From contig CAVZAF010000002.1 of NCBI GenBank assembly GCA_963773315.1, forward strand, positions 372,001 through 436,000: DNA of 64,000 bases, written 5' to 3'. Every line of letters begins with the position of its first letter. Position 1 is the stretch's first letter. Below, in pieces: positions 50,872 to 60,234 of the stretch. This DNA is from DATKAS01 sp963773315 (GTDB taxonomy: Bacteria; Actinomycetota; Acidimicrobiia; Acidimicrobiales; DATKAS01). The position numbers and the translations under genes were made by a program. The notes below the pieces were generated by a model. The model saw nothing but the letters and a program-made list of their open reading frames with translations, was not told the origin of the DNA and ran no database searches.

Positions 50872-52002
50872 TTGCGTCCCACCGTCGCCGAGGTCGATCT
50901 CGAAGCCATCCGACAGAACGTCCGGCTGCTGCGCAAGGTCGCGTCTCCGGCGGCGCTGTGCGCGGTCGTCAAGGCGAACGGATATGGCCACGGCGCGCTC
51001 GAGGTGTCGGTCGCCGCGCTCGAAGCCGGCGCGACGAGCCTTGCAGTCGCGCTCGTCGAAGAGGGCGTCGCGCTGCGCGACGAGGGCATCGCCGCGCGGA
51101 TCATCGTGCTCTCCGAGCCGCCGCTCGATGCGATGGAAGCTGCGCTCCAGCACAACCTCGAGCCCGCGGTGTACACGTTCGACGGCATCCAAGAGGCGCT
51201 GCGTGCGGTGCTTCGCGCGCCTGGTGCTCCCGTGTGGCCGCTGCACCTGAAGGTCGACACGGGGATGCACCGCGTCGGATGCAGCCCCGACGAGGCCCTC
51301 GTACTCGCGCGGGCGATCCACCGTCGTCCCGAGCTCGTGCTCGGCAGCGTCTTCACGCACGGCGCGGTCGAGGACGAACCAGACAACGACTTCACGATGC
51401 GCCAGCTCGCGGCGTTCGACGAGGTCGTTCGTCTCATCGGCGCCGAGAACATCCCGGTGCCGTTCACGCACGTGGCGAACTCCGCCGGCGCGATCGCGCA
51501 TCCCGCGGCGCGCCACGACCTCGTCCGCTGCGGCATCGCGATCTATGGGCTCGCACCCTCGCCCCAGGTCGACGCGCTGGTCCCCGAACCTGGGTTGCGC
51601 CCCGCGATGCGGTTGCGGTCCGAGGTGTCGTTCGTGAAGGTCGTCGCTGCGGGCGAAGGCGTCTCCTACGGGCTCCGCCATACCTTCGACGAAGACACCG
51701 TCGTCGCGACCGTCCCGATCGGATACGCGGACGGCGTGCGTCGCAACCTCGGGCTCGCGGGCGGTGAGGTGCTCATCGGCGGGCAACGACGGCCGATCGT
51801 CGGCGTCGTGACCATGGATCAGCTGATGGTCGCTTGCGACGACACCGTCCACGTCGGCGACGAGGTCGTGCTGATCGGCGACCAGGGCGAGGAGCGCGTC
51901 ACCGCAACCGAGTGGGCCGATCGACTGGGCACGATCAGCTACGAGATCGTCTGCGCCATCAGCGCGCGGGTGCCTCGCGAGTATCCCGGGGAGGACGAGT
52001 GA
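50872..52002 (+). CDS. alr: Alanine racemase
   Basis: PLP enzyme making D-alanine for peptidoglycan. 376 residues from a TTG: VDLEAIRQNVRLLRKV, the PLP lysine in AVVKANGYGHGA (residue ~33), HLKVDTGMHRVG, PFTHVANSAGAI and the second-subunit Tyr region GVSYGLRHTF, ending in the conserved ISARVPREY. Its stop overlaps the next gene's GTG. Confidence 0.95.
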   Translation: MRPTVAEVDLEAIRQNVRLLRKVASPAALCAVVKANGYGHGALEVSVAALEAGATSLAVALVEEGVALRDEGIAARIIVLSEPPLDAMEAALQHNLEPAVYTFDGIQEALRAVLRAPGAPVWPLHLKVDTGMHRVGCSPDEALVLARAIHRRPELVLGSVFTHGAVEDEPDNDFTMRQLAAFDEVVRLIGAENIPVPFTHVANSAGAIAHPAARHDLVRCGIAIYGLAPSPQVDALVPEPGLRPAMRLRSEVSFVKVVAAGEGVSYGLRHTFDEDTVVATVPIGYADGVRRNLGLAGGEVLIGGQRRPIVGVVTMDQLMVACDDTVHVGDEVVLIGDQGEERVTATEWADRLGTISYEIVCAISARVPREYPGEDE

Positions 52003-52922
52003 TCACCGACGTCGCGGGCATCCGCGTCGGGCACTGGACGCATCCCGAAGCTCAGACCGGCTGCACGGTGATCCTGTTCCCCGACGGCACGGTCGCGTCG
52101 GGCGAGGTGCGGGGTGGCGCGCCGGCGACGCGCGAGTTCGATCTGCTGTCGCCCGAACGCATCGTCGACCGCCTCGATGCCGTCGTGCTCACCGGTGGCT
52201 CGGCATTCGGGCTCGCCGCGGCGGACGGAGTGATGCGTTGGTGCGCCGAGGAGGATTCCGGGTTCCCGACGGGCGCCGGGCCGGTGCCGATCGTCGTCGC
52301 CATGGCGCTGTTCGACCTGCTCGTCGGTGACGGGTCGGTGCGCCCCGGCGCGGTGGAGGGCTACGCCGCATGCAGCGACGCGGGGACTGGTCACGTGCAG
52401 GTCGGGCGCATCGGAGCCGGCGCGGGAGCGACGATCGGGAAGTGGCGAGGACGCGAGCACGCGCGGCCCGGCGGACTCGGCAGCGCGACAGTCCGGGACG
52501 GCGAGCTCGTCGTCAGCGCGCTGATCGCCCTGAACGCCGTGGGCGACATCGACGACGGCAGCGACCCGAGCTGGCCGCCCCCGCCCCCCGAAGGTGTGTT
52601 CGGAGGGGCGGGCAGTGTGTTCGGAGGGGCGGGCAGTGTGTTCGGAGGGGCGGGCAGTGTGTTCGGCGCCGGGGAGAACACGACGATCGGCGTGGTCGCG
52701 ACGAACGCGAAGCTCGACAAGGTCGGCTGTCTGCTCGTCGCGCAGGGCGGTCACGACGGGTTGGCTCGGGCTCTGATGCCGTCGCATGCTCGCGGAGACG
52801 GCGACGCGATCGTCGCCGCCGCGACGGGAGGCGTCGACGCGGTCGTCGATCACGTCCGCTTCCTCGCGGTGCGCGCCGCCGAGCGCGCGATCCGGTCGGT
52901 GGCTCCGGCCGGGCACCCCTGA
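51999..52922 (+). CDS. P1-family (DmpA-like) self-cleaving peptidase with repeat linker
   Basis: Ntn-type hydrolases of family S58 cut themselves before a Ser or Thr that becomes the nucleophile of the beta chain. The 307-residue protein has TDVAGIRVGHWTHPEAQTGC, VVLTGGSAFGLAAADGV, GRIGAGAGATIGKW, and the junction ENTTIGVVATNAKLDKV near residue 227, where the Thr would be exposed. Just before this junction are three exact seven-residue repeats (VFGGAGS) not expected in the family. The GTG overlaps the alr stop (GTGA). Physiological substrates of this family are mostly unknown; some act on D-amino-acid or beta-peptides, which would suit the alr context. Confidence 0.88.
   Translation: MITDVAGIRVGHWTHPEAQTGCTVILFPDGTVASGEVRGGAPATREFDLLSPERIVDRLDAVVLTGGSAFGLAAADGVMRWCAEEDSGFPTGAGPVPIVVAMALFDLLVGDGSVRPGAVEGYAACSDAGTGHVQVGRIGAGAGATIGKWRGREHARPGGLGSATVRDGELVVSALIALNAVGDIDDGSDPSWPPPPPEGVFGGAGSVFGGAGSVFGGAGSVFGAGENTTIGVVATNAKLDKVGCLLVAQGGHDGLARALMPSHARGDGDAIVAAATGGVDAVVDHVRFLAVRAAERAIRSVAPAGHP
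52596..52664 (+). repeat. Three tandem 21-bp repeats in the P1 peptidase linker
   Basis: Identical 21-bp units begin with GTGTTCGGAGGGGCG at 52596, 52617 and 52638, followed by a partial fourth. They keep the frame and encode Gly/Ala/Ser-rich heptads immediately before the predicted self-cleavage site. Confidence 0.92.
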
Positions 52923-52947
52923 GCCTCGGACACCTAGCCTTGCCCCA

Positions 52948-53502
52948 GTGGTGACCCTCAGCGAGCTGGCTGTCGAGGCTTCGACGTGCACCCGCTGCGC
53001 ACTTGCCGCCGGGCGCACGCAAGTCGTGTTCGGGATGGGACGTTCCGACGCGGACCTTCTCTTCGTCGGCGAGGGACCAGGAGCCGAGGAGGACAAGCAG
53101 GGCCTGCCGTTCGTTGGCCGTTCCGGCAAGCTCCTCGACCGGCTGCTGGCCGAGGAGCTCGGCATCACTCGCGACGAGTGCTACATCGCGAACGTCGTGA
53201 AGTGCAGGCCGCCGGAGAACCGCGACCCTCGTCCCGACGAGATCGCCGCGTGCCGCCCGTGGCTCGCACAGCAGGTCGATCTCATCCGGCCGAAGGTCGT
53301 CGTCACGCTCGGGCGCTTTGCCGCGCAGCTGCTGCTCGAGACGACCGAGGGCATCACGAAGCTTCGCGGTCGCAGCTACCCCTTCGGTGACGCGGTGCTC
53401 GTGCCGACCTTGCACCCCGCTGCTGCGCTCCGGGGCGGAGCGGAGCCGCTCGCTCAGATGCGGGCCGACTTCGTGCGGGCCAAGCTCGCGCTCGCCGCAT
53501 GA
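52948..53502 (+). CDS. Family 4 uracil-DNA glycosylase (4Fe-4S)
   Basis: Excises uracil from DNA. About 184 residues from the GTG at 52948. The family motif GEGPGAEEDKQGLPFVGRSG is followed by KLLDRLLAEEL, the C-terminal loop LHPAAALRGG, and four cysteines suited to an iron-sulfur cluster (CTRC near residue 14, KC and AC near residues 90 and 107). Its stop overlaps tsaE. Confidence 0.93.
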   Translation: MVTLSELAVEASTCTRCALAAGRTQVVFGMGRSDADLLFVGEGPGAEEDKQGLPFVGRSGKLLDRLLAEELGITRDECYIANVVKCRPPENRDPRPDEIAACRPWLAQQVDLIRPKVVVTLGRFAAQLLLETTEGITKLRGRSYPFGDAVLVPTLHPAAALRGGAEPLAQMRADFVRAKLALAA

Positions 53503-53990
53503 GCTCGGTGGCCTTCCGCACCGCGGGAGTCGAGGACACGCGGTCCGTGGCAGGCGTCGTCGCGTCGCTTGCTCGTCGAGGCGACCTCATCCTCCTCGTC
53601 GGTGAGCTCGGAGTCGGGAAGACCGCGTTCGTGCAGGGCTTCGCGCGCGAGCTCGGCATCACCTCGCCCGTCACGAGCCCGACGTTCACGCTCGTCCACC
53701 GCTACGAGGGCAAGCACGTCCTCCATCATGTCGACGTGTACCGCCTCGAACGTCTCAACGAGGTGACCGACCTCGGCCTGCCGGAGATGCTCGACGAGGG
53801 CATCACCGTGATCGAGTGGGGCGACGCTGTGCTGCCCGCGCTGCCCGCCGACTTCCTCGAGGTGCGCCTTTCGTACGTCGACGACACGGACCCGACCTAT
53901 ACCGACGACGCGCGCGACCTCGCGTTCACGGTCGTAGGGCCGTCGTGGTCGACGCGGGCTGCCACGATCCGCGCCGCGTTGGAGCGCTGA
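53499..53990 (+). CDS. tsaE: t6A biosynthesis ATPase TsaE
   Basis: TsaE hydrolyses ATP to recycle the TsaB-TsaD complex in t6A tRNA modification. 163 residues with a Walker A GELGVGKTAFVQGFA, switch ITSPVTSPTFTLVHRYEG and the Walker-B-like HHVDVYRLE, plus VIEWGDAV. It overlaps the glycosylase upstream and tsaB downstream. Confidence 0.95.
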   Translation: MSSVAFRTAGVEDTRSVAGVVASLARRGDLILLVGELGVGKTAFVQGFARELGITSPVTSPTFTLVHRYEGKHVLHHVDVYRLERLNEVTDLGLPEMLDEGITVIEWGDAVLPALPADFLEVRLSYVDDTDPTYTDDARDLAFTVVGPSWSTRAATIRAALER

Positions 53991-54688
53991 TGCTCATCCT
54001 CGGCATCGAGACCGCCACGCATCGGGTCGGCTGTGCCATCGGCGGCCACGAAGGCGTGATCGCTCTCTACGAGTCGGCGCGCGATCGGCGTCACGCGGAG
54101 ACGCTCGTCCCCGCGATCCAGTTCCTCACCCGCCAAGCCCGCATCGGGCTCGACGAGATCGGCGCGGTCGCCGTGGATGTGGGGCCGGGGCTCTACACCG
54201 GGCTTCGAGTGGGCGTCGCGGCTGCGAAGGCGATCGCGAGCGCGCTGCGGGTGCCGATGGTCGGCATCCCGAGTCTCGATCTGCTGGCGCTCCCAGTGCG
54301 GCATACGAGCCGCACGATCGTCGCGATGATCGACGCGCGGCGAGGCGAGCTCTTCTACGCCTTCTACCGAGCGGTTCCGGGTGGCGTGCAGCGGCTGACT
54401 CCGCATCAGGTCGGCAAGCCGGACGACGTGGTGTCCGAGCTGCAGGCGACGGGGCAGGACGTGCTCCTGGTCGGAGACGGTGCCCGCCGCTATGCCGCGG
54501 CGTTCGAGGACCTGCGGGGAGTCGAGCTCGTCGAGCAGTGGCTCGCCCATCCTTCAGCGGCGCCCCTCGTGCAGCTCGCGCACTCGTACGCTCTACGGGA
54601 GGAGTTCGTGAACCCGTGGGACCTCGAGCCGGTCTACCTCCGCCGGCCCGACGCAGAGATCAACTGGGAGACTCGAGACAGCCGATGA
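53990..54688 (+). CDS. tsaB: t6A biosynthesis protein TsaB
   Basis: Inactive Kae1-like partner that dimerises with TsaD. 232 residues: LILGIETATHRVGCAIGG, AVDVGPGLYTGLRVGVAAAK and MIDARRGELFYAFYR. The C-terminal 30 residues (EFVNPWDLEPVYLRRPDAEI) are conserved in actinobacterial TsaB. Overlaps tsaE and rimI by a few bases. Confidence 0.95.
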   Translation: MLILGIETATHRVGCAIGGHEGVIALYESARDRRHAETLVPAIQFLTRQARIGLDEIGAVAVDVGPGLYTGLRVGVAAAKAIASALRVPMVGIPSLDLLALPVRHTSRTIVAMIDARRGELFYAFYRAVPGGVQRLTPHQVGKPDDVVSELQATGQDVLLVGDGARRYAAAFEDLRGVELVEQWLAHPSAAPLVQLAHSYALREEFVNPWDLEPVYLRRPDAEINWETRDSR

Positions 54689-55250
54689 GCGCCGCACGCA
54701 TGCCGCGAGACGCCGCCGAACCGCTCGACGTGAAGATCGCATTGATGCATCGGCGCGACGTCCGTCAGGTCATGCCGATCGAGCAGAGGGTCTATCCCCG
54801 GGGCTGGAGCAAGGGTGTCTTCGTGCGAGAGATCGCGCAGCGCACGACCCGGTGCTACCTCACGGCGAAGGTCGGCACGACCCTCGTCGGCTACGCGGGG
54901 ATGCTCATCGCTCCGGACGAGGCGCACATCACGAACGTCGCGGTCGCGCCAGAGTGGCAGCGGCACAAGCTCGCGACTCGGCTGCTGCTGGCCCAGGCGC
55001 GGGTCGCTTCGTGGCGAGGGTCTCGCGCGCTCACATTGGAGGTGCGACCCAGCAACACGGGAGCGCAGGAGCTGTACCGGCGGTTCGGCTTCGCTCCCGC
55101 AGGGATGCGCAAGCTGTACTACCGAGATCCCGACGAGGACGGGATGATCATGTGGGCGCACGACATCGATCAGCCCGAGTACCACGCGCGGCTGCGAGCG
55201 ATCGAGGCCGAGGTCTCCGGCACCACGGTGGTCGACGACGAGGTGTGGCG

Positions 55251-55254
<4 letters not shown>
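54685..55254 (+). CDS. rimI: RimI-type N-alpha-acetyltransferase
   Basis: GNAT enzyme that acetylates the N-terminus of S18 and other proteins. 189 residues: MHRRDVRQVMPIEQRVYPRG, acetyl-CoA loop VAPEWQRHKLATRLLLAQ (classic Q/RxxGxA region slightly changed to QRHKLA), and ALTLEVRPSNTGAQELYRRF with YYRDPDEDGMIMW. It is set between tsaB and tsaD, the usual place; a ~25-residue C-terminal extension is present. Confidence 0.92.
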
Positions 55255-56276
<1,022 letters not shown>

Positions 56277-56280
56277 GTCG

Positions 56281-56335
56281 CTGGTCTTCTTGTCGATTCG
56301 CCGGCCATATGCCGGCGTTTTGACAAAAGAACCAG
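56281..56335. terminator. Bidirectional terminator between tsaD and the GNAT gene
   Basis: A long two-part hairpin: core CGCCGGC/GCCGGCG (56299-56317) with TTTT after it, flanked by outer arms CTGGTCTTCTTGTC (56281-56294) and GACAAAAGAACCAG (56322-56335) that pair with two wobble positions. The A-rich and T-rich flanks allow termination in both directions between convergent genes. Confidence 0.85.
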
Positions 56336-56338
56336 CCG

Positions 56339-56734
56339 TCAGAGCTGGATGAGGCCGGCGTTGGTGGGGGTGAACCCGCAGGCGCCGAAGTAGAACTCGC
56401 GCAGGTCGTCGTCGAAGTCGACGTGCAGCCACTCGCATCCCGCGGCGCGGGCGTGGTGGATCGCGACGCCGACGAGCTCGGTGCCGATGCCCTGGCGGGC
56501 GTGGGTCTGGGCGGTGAGGGTGTCGAGGATGAACGCGTGGACGGCGCCGTCCCACGCGACGTTCACGAACCCGACCAACGCCTCGGCGTCGCGGGCCGTG
56601 ACCCAGCCGAGGCTGTGGCGAGCGAGCTGGCCGACCCAGTCGTCCTCGAGCACCCGGTGATCGAAGCGGTCGGCGTGGAGCCGGTTGACCTCGTCGTTTG
56701 TGAACCGGCCCCGCCACTCGTAGAAGATCGCCAT
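56339..56734 (-). CDS. GNAT-family N-acetyltransferase
   Basis: 131 residues, from ATG 56734. GNAT features: AFILDTLTAQTHARQGIGTE with the acetyl-CoA loop (RQGIGTELVGVAIHHARAAG), and EWLHVDFDDDLREFYFGACG with the late Tyr/Phe typical of motif B. Substrate unknown. It points away from groES, whose promoter begins 22 bp from its start. Confidence 0.88.
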   Translation of the reverse strand: MAIFYEWRGRFTNDEVNRLHADRFDHRVLEDDWVGQLARHSLGWVTARDAEALVGFVNVAWDGAVHAFILDTLTAQTHARQGIGTELVGVAIHHARAAGCEWLHVDFDDDLREFYFGACGFTPTNAGLIQL

Positions 56735-56756
56735 CGCAGTCGGAGGGTAGGCCCGG

Positions 56757-56785
56757 TTGCACCTGGGGGCCGAGGCTCGTATCGT
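56757..56785 (+). promoter_or_regulatory. groESL promoter
   Basis: TTGCAC (56757-56762) and TATCGT (56780-56785), spacer 17 bp. The -10 touches the first base of the CIRCE operator, so bound HrcA would cover the transcription start. Confidence 0.75.
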
Positions 56786-56811
56786 TAGCACTCGACCCAT
56801 GAGAGTGCTAA
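56785..56811 (+). promoter_or_regulatory. CIRCE operator (HrcA binding site)
   Basis: Perfect consensus TTAGCACTC, nine bases, GAGTGCTAA. It is the binding site of the heat-shock repressor HrcA, predicting heat-induced groESL. Confidence 0.97.
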
Positions 56812-56827
56812 CCACGGAGGCTGGCGT

Positions 56828-57121
56828 ATGAACCTCAAGCCGCTCGACGATCGCATCGTCGTGAAGGCCAACGAGGCCGAAGAGAAGACCGCTTCGGGCC
56901 TCGTCATCCCTGATACCGCCAAGGAGAAGCCCCAGCAGGGCACCGTGCTCGCCGTCGGCCCCGGCCGTCGCTCCGAGCAGTCCGGCGAGATCATCCCGCT
57001 CGATGTGAAGGTCGGTGACACCGTCGTGTACTCGAAGTACGGCGGCACCGAGATCACGGTCGACGGTGAGGACCTTCTGATCCTCAGCGGCCGTGACATC
57101 CTCGCCGTGATGGCCAAGTAG
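56828..57121 (+). CDS. groES: Co-chaperonin GroES
   Basis: The 97-residue lid of the chaperonin. LKPLDDRIVVKANEAEEKTA, the mobile loop SGLVIPDTAKEKPQQG, VGDTVVYSKYGGTEITVDGE and LSGRDILAVM. Site GGAGG before the ATG. Confidence 0.98.
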   Translation: MNLKPLDDRIVVKANEAEEKTASGLVIPDTAKEKPQQGTVLAVGPGRRSEQSGEIIPLDVKVGDTVVYSKYGGTEITVDGEDLLILSGRDILAVMAK

Positions 57122-57125
57122 CACC

Positions 57126-58781
57126 GTGGCCAAGCTCCTCAAGTTCGACGACGACGCGCGGCGCGCCCTCGAGGCGGGTGTCAACAAGCTGGCCAACTCG
57201 GTCAGGGTGACGCTCGGCCCGAAGGGTCGCAACGTCGTGCTCGACAAGAAGTTCGGCGCCCCCACGATCACGAACGACGGTGTCTCGATCGCTCGCGAAG
57301 TCGAGCTCGAGGACCCGTTCGAGAACATGGGTGCGCAGCTGGTGAAAGAGGTCGCGACCAAGACCAACGACATCGCTGGTGACGGCACCACGACCGCGAC
57401 CGTGCTCGCTCAAGCGCTTGTGCGCGAGGGCCTGCGCAACGTCACTGCGGGGGCGAGTCCGCTCGTGCTCAAGAAGGGCATCGAGAAGGCTGTTGCCGCA
57501 GCGGTCGAGGCGATCAAGGACCAGGCGAAGGAGATCGACGACAAGTCCGAGATCGCGCAGGTCGCGGCGATCTCCGCGGCCGACACCTCGATTGGTGACG
57601 TCATCGCCGACGCGATCGACAAGGTCGGCAAGGACGGCGTCGTCACGGTCGAGGAGTCGAACACGTTCGGCATGGAGCTCGACTTCGTCGAGGGCATGCA
57701 GTTCGACAAGGGCTACCTCTCGCCGTACTTCGTCACCGACCCTGATCGTCAGGAGGCGGTGCTCGAGGATCCGTTCATCCTTCTCGTGAACGGCAAGATC
57801 GGCACCGTTCAGAGCGTGCTTCCCGTGCTCGAGAAGGTCATCCAGTCGGCCCGTCCGCTGCTGATCGTCGCCGAGGACGTCGAGGGCGAGGCGCTCGCCA
57901 CCCTCGTCGTGAACAAGATCCGCGGCACGTTCTCCTCTGTCGCCGTGAAGGCGCCGGGCTTCGGTGATCGCCGCAAGGCGATGCTGCAGGACATGGCGAT
58001 CCTCACCGGCGGTCAGGTCATCGCCGAGGAGGTCGGGCTCAAGCTCGAGAACACGACCCTCGATCTGCTCGGCCGGGCTCGCAAGATCATCGTCACCAAG
58101 GACGAGACGACGATCGTCGAGGGCGCAGGTTCTGAAGACGACGTCAAGGGCCGCATCAACCAGCTCAAGGGCGAGATCGAGAACACCGACTCCGACTGGG
58201 ACCGCGAGAAGCTCCAGGAGCGCTTGGCCAAGCTCTCCGGCGGTGTCGCGGTCGTGAAGGTCGGCGCGGCCACCGAGGTCGAGCTCAAGGAGAAGAAGCA
58301 CCGCATCGAAGATGCCCTCTCGGCCACGCGTGCGGCCATCGAAGAGGGTGTTGTCGCCGGCGGCGGCGTCGCGCTGCTGCGCTCTCGTGCAGCCGTGGCC
58401 GCGTTGGCTGCGACCCTCGAAGGTGACGAGGCCACCGGCGCCCGCGCCGTGTGGTCCGCGCTCGAGGCTCCCGCTCGGCTCATCGCCGACAACGCCGGAG
58501 CGGAGGGTGCCCTCGTCGTCCAGCACATCGAGCGCGAGACCGGCTCGATCGGCTTCAACGCCGCGACGGGCGAGTACGAGGACCTCGTGAAGGCCGGCGT
58601 CATCGATCCCGCCAAGGTGACGCGTGCCGCGCTGCAGAACGCAGCGTCGATCGCGGCCCTGTTGCTCACCACCGAGGTGCTCATCGCCGACAAGCCGGAG
58701 AAGGAATCGGCGATGGCCGGCGGCGGAGGCATGGGCGGCATGGGCGGAATGGGTGGCATGGGCGGAATGGGGATGATGTAG
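57126..58781 (+). CDS. groEL: Chaperonin GroEL
   Basis: 551-residue ATP-driven folding chamber, GTG start four bases after groES. VTLGPKGRNVVLDKKFGAPT, the ATPase motif AGDGTTTATVLAQALV, VAAGASPL-like N(V)TAGASPLVLKKGIEKAV and a C-terminal run of GGM repeats. This is the copy linked to groES; whether a second GroEL exists is not visible here. Confidence 0.98.
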   Translation: MAKLLKFDDDARRALEAGVNKLANSVRVTLGPKGRNVVLDKKFGAPTITNDGVSIAREVELEDPFENMGAQLVKEVATKTNDIAGDGTTTATVLAQALVREGLRNVTAGASPLVLKKGIEKAVAAAVEAIKDQAKEIDDKSEIAQVAAISAADTSIGDVIADAIDKVGKDGVVTVEESNTFGMELDFVEGMQFDKGYLSPYFVTDPDRQEAVLEDPFILLVNGKIGTVQSVLPVLEKVIQSARPLLIVAEDVEGEALATLVVNKIRGTFSSVAVKAPGFGDRRKAMLQDMAILTGGQVIAEEVGLKLENTTLDLLGRARKIIVTKDETTIVEGAGSEDDVKGRINQLKGEIENTDSDWDREKLQERLAKLSGGVAVVKVGAATEVELKEKKHRIEDALSATRAAIEEGVVAGGGVALLRSRAAVAALAATLEGDEATGARAVWSALEAPARLIADNAGAEGALVVQHIERETGSIGFNAATGEYEDLVKAGVIDPAKVTRAALQNAASIAALLLTTEVLIADKPEKESAMAGGGGMGGMGGMGGMGGMGMM

Positions 58782-58810
58782 CCCCTCCGTTCTCGAGAGA
58801 ACGATCGACT

Positions 58811-58839
58811 GCGCCCCGGGCCTGTGCCCGGGGCGCTTT
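58811..58839 (+). terminator. Rho-independent terminator after groEL
   Basis: GCGCCCCGGGC (58811-58821) pairs perfectly with GCCCGGGGCGC (58826-58836), loop CTGT, followed by TTT. A smaller hairpin GTTCTC/GAGAAC lies just upstream (near 58791). Confidence 0.85.
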
Positions 58840-58864
58840 CGCGCCCGACCGTTAGGCTCGGCTC

Positions 58865-59041
58865 ATGGCCGACCGCCCGCCGCCCGACCCCGCGAAGCTC
58901 CTCGAGTACTGGATGGAGTGGGAGCGCGGCGACGAGAGCCCGGGACGCGTGATGGCGAACTTGAAGACGCACGGACTCCGGGAGCTGCTCGAGGACCTCG
59001 GGTCAGAGGCACCGGCACCGTCGACGTCCCAGACGGGGTGA
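58865..59041 (+). CDS. Small conserved-looking acidic protein (58 aa)
   Basis: MADRPPPDPAKLLEYWMEWE then RGDESPGRVMANLKTHGLRE and a short LLEDLGSEAP tail. The pattern of an aromatic helix (LLEYWMEWERGDESPG) plus NLKTHGLRELL looks like a genuine small protein, and the next gene's GTG overlaps its TGA. The function is unknown. Confidence 0.7.
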   Translation: MADRPPPDPAKLLEYWMEWERGDESPGRVMANLKTHGLRELLEDLGSEAPAPSTSQTG

Positions 59042-59692
59042 CTGCACCGATCCCACGTCCGGCTGACGTCCGCGCGGGCGACCCTGCTCCTTGGGCAGGC
59101 CTCGACGCGGCCGATCGGTTCGTCGACCTCGCAAAGGCGAGGGCGGGCCTCGCGGGCCGCGCCCCTCGCCCCGCGCTCGACAGAAGCACCCGAGGATCGC
59201 CCTTCCGCAGTGCTGGTGCCGCTCTTCGAGGAGGAGGGCGAGCTGCGTGTCCTGCTGACGTTGCGCAACTCGAACCTGCGCAGCCACGCCGGGCAGGTGA
59301 GCTTCCCAGGCGGCCGGATGGACCCCGGTGAGGATCCGGTCACGACGGCGCTGCGCGAAGCGAACGAGGAGACGGCGCTCGACCCCAGCTGTGTCGAGAT
59401 CGTCGGCGAGCTCGATCACTTGCGCACGGTCGTGAGCAACTCGTTCATCGTGCCGATCGTCGGTGTGCTCGCCGCGCGGCAAGTGCTCAGGCCCAACCCC
59501 GCCGAGGTCGACCGCATCTTCGACGTCTCGATCTCCGAGCTCCTCGCTCACGGCGTGTACAGAGAGGAGCGTTGGGGGATCCCGAACATCGAGCGAGCGA
59601 TCAGCTTCTTCGAGGTCGAGGGTGAGACGGTGTGGGGTGCGACCGGCACCATGCTCAAGAACTTCCTCATGCTCTCGCTGGGGCTCGGGTGA
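59038..59692 (+). CDS. Nudix hydrolase, CoA-pyrophosphatase-like (one frameshift)
   Basis: The catalytic part has LRSHAGQVSFPGGRMDPGED, then REANEET, i.e. the Nudix box GRMDPGE..REANEE together with the preceding LRxHxGQVSFPGG typical of NudL-type CoA pyrophosphatases. The canonical box Gly after EE is Ala here. The N-terminal part (TAPIPRPADVRAGDPAPWAG; RFVDLAKARAGLAG) is in another frame; one inserted A near 59181 (CTCGACAGAAGC) explains the break and gives about 217 residues in total. GTG 59038 overlaps the small gene upstream (GTGA). Confidence 0.88.
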
Positions 59693-60225
59693 TCAGGCCG
59701 ATCGGCTTCGACGCGGTCGCGGGTGGCGCCGTCACGCTCCGGCCCTGGGAGCCGGCCGACGTGTCGTTCGTCTTCGACGCGTGCCAAGACCCTGAGATCC
59801 AGCGTTGGACGAACTTGCCGTCGCCGTTCAAGGCCGCGGACGCGATCGCATTGCTCCACCTCTCGACGTCCTTGCGGGAGGAGGGCAAGGCCGCACTCTT
59901 CGCGATCACGTCGACCGACCAGGGCGAGCTGCTGGGCGCCGCGTCGGTGCGCGATGTCGACCACCGCCGCCGGCAGGCATTGATCGGCTATTGGCTCGCG
60001 GTCGAGGCTCGGCACCGGGGAGCCGCGACCGCTGCGGTCGTCGCACTCTCGGACTGGGCGCTCGACGCGCTCGACCTCGATGAGGTTTACGCCGACGTGC
60101 TGCGCGGCAACGAGGCCTCGACCCGGGTGCTCGAGCGCTGCGGATACGAGGAGCGTGCCGAGGGAAGCTGCACGCAGCGGGGCCTGTCACTGCCATCGAC
60201 CAGGTACGTGCGCCGAGCCGGTTAA
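59689..60225 (+). CDS. GNAT acetyltransferase, RimJ/RimL type
   Basis: 178 residues with GGAVTLRPWEPADVSFVFDA, YWLAVEARHRGAATAAVVAL (acetyl-CoA loop, degenerate at the RGxGxG region) and VLRGNEASTRVLERCGYEER, the asparagine/cysteine-glycine-tyrosine ending typical of the RimJ/RimL group. The GTG overlaps the Nudix stop. Substrate unknown. Confidence 0.85.
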   Translation: MIRPIGFDAVAGGAVTLRPWEPADVSFVFDACQDPEIQRWTNLPSPFKAADAIALLHLSTSLREEGKAALFAITSTDQGELLGAASVRDVDHRRRQALIGYWLAVEARHRGAATAAVVALSDWALDALDLDEVYADVLRGNEASTRVLERCGYEERAEGSCTQRGLSLPSTRYVRRAG

Positions 60226-60234
60226 CTTCCGACG

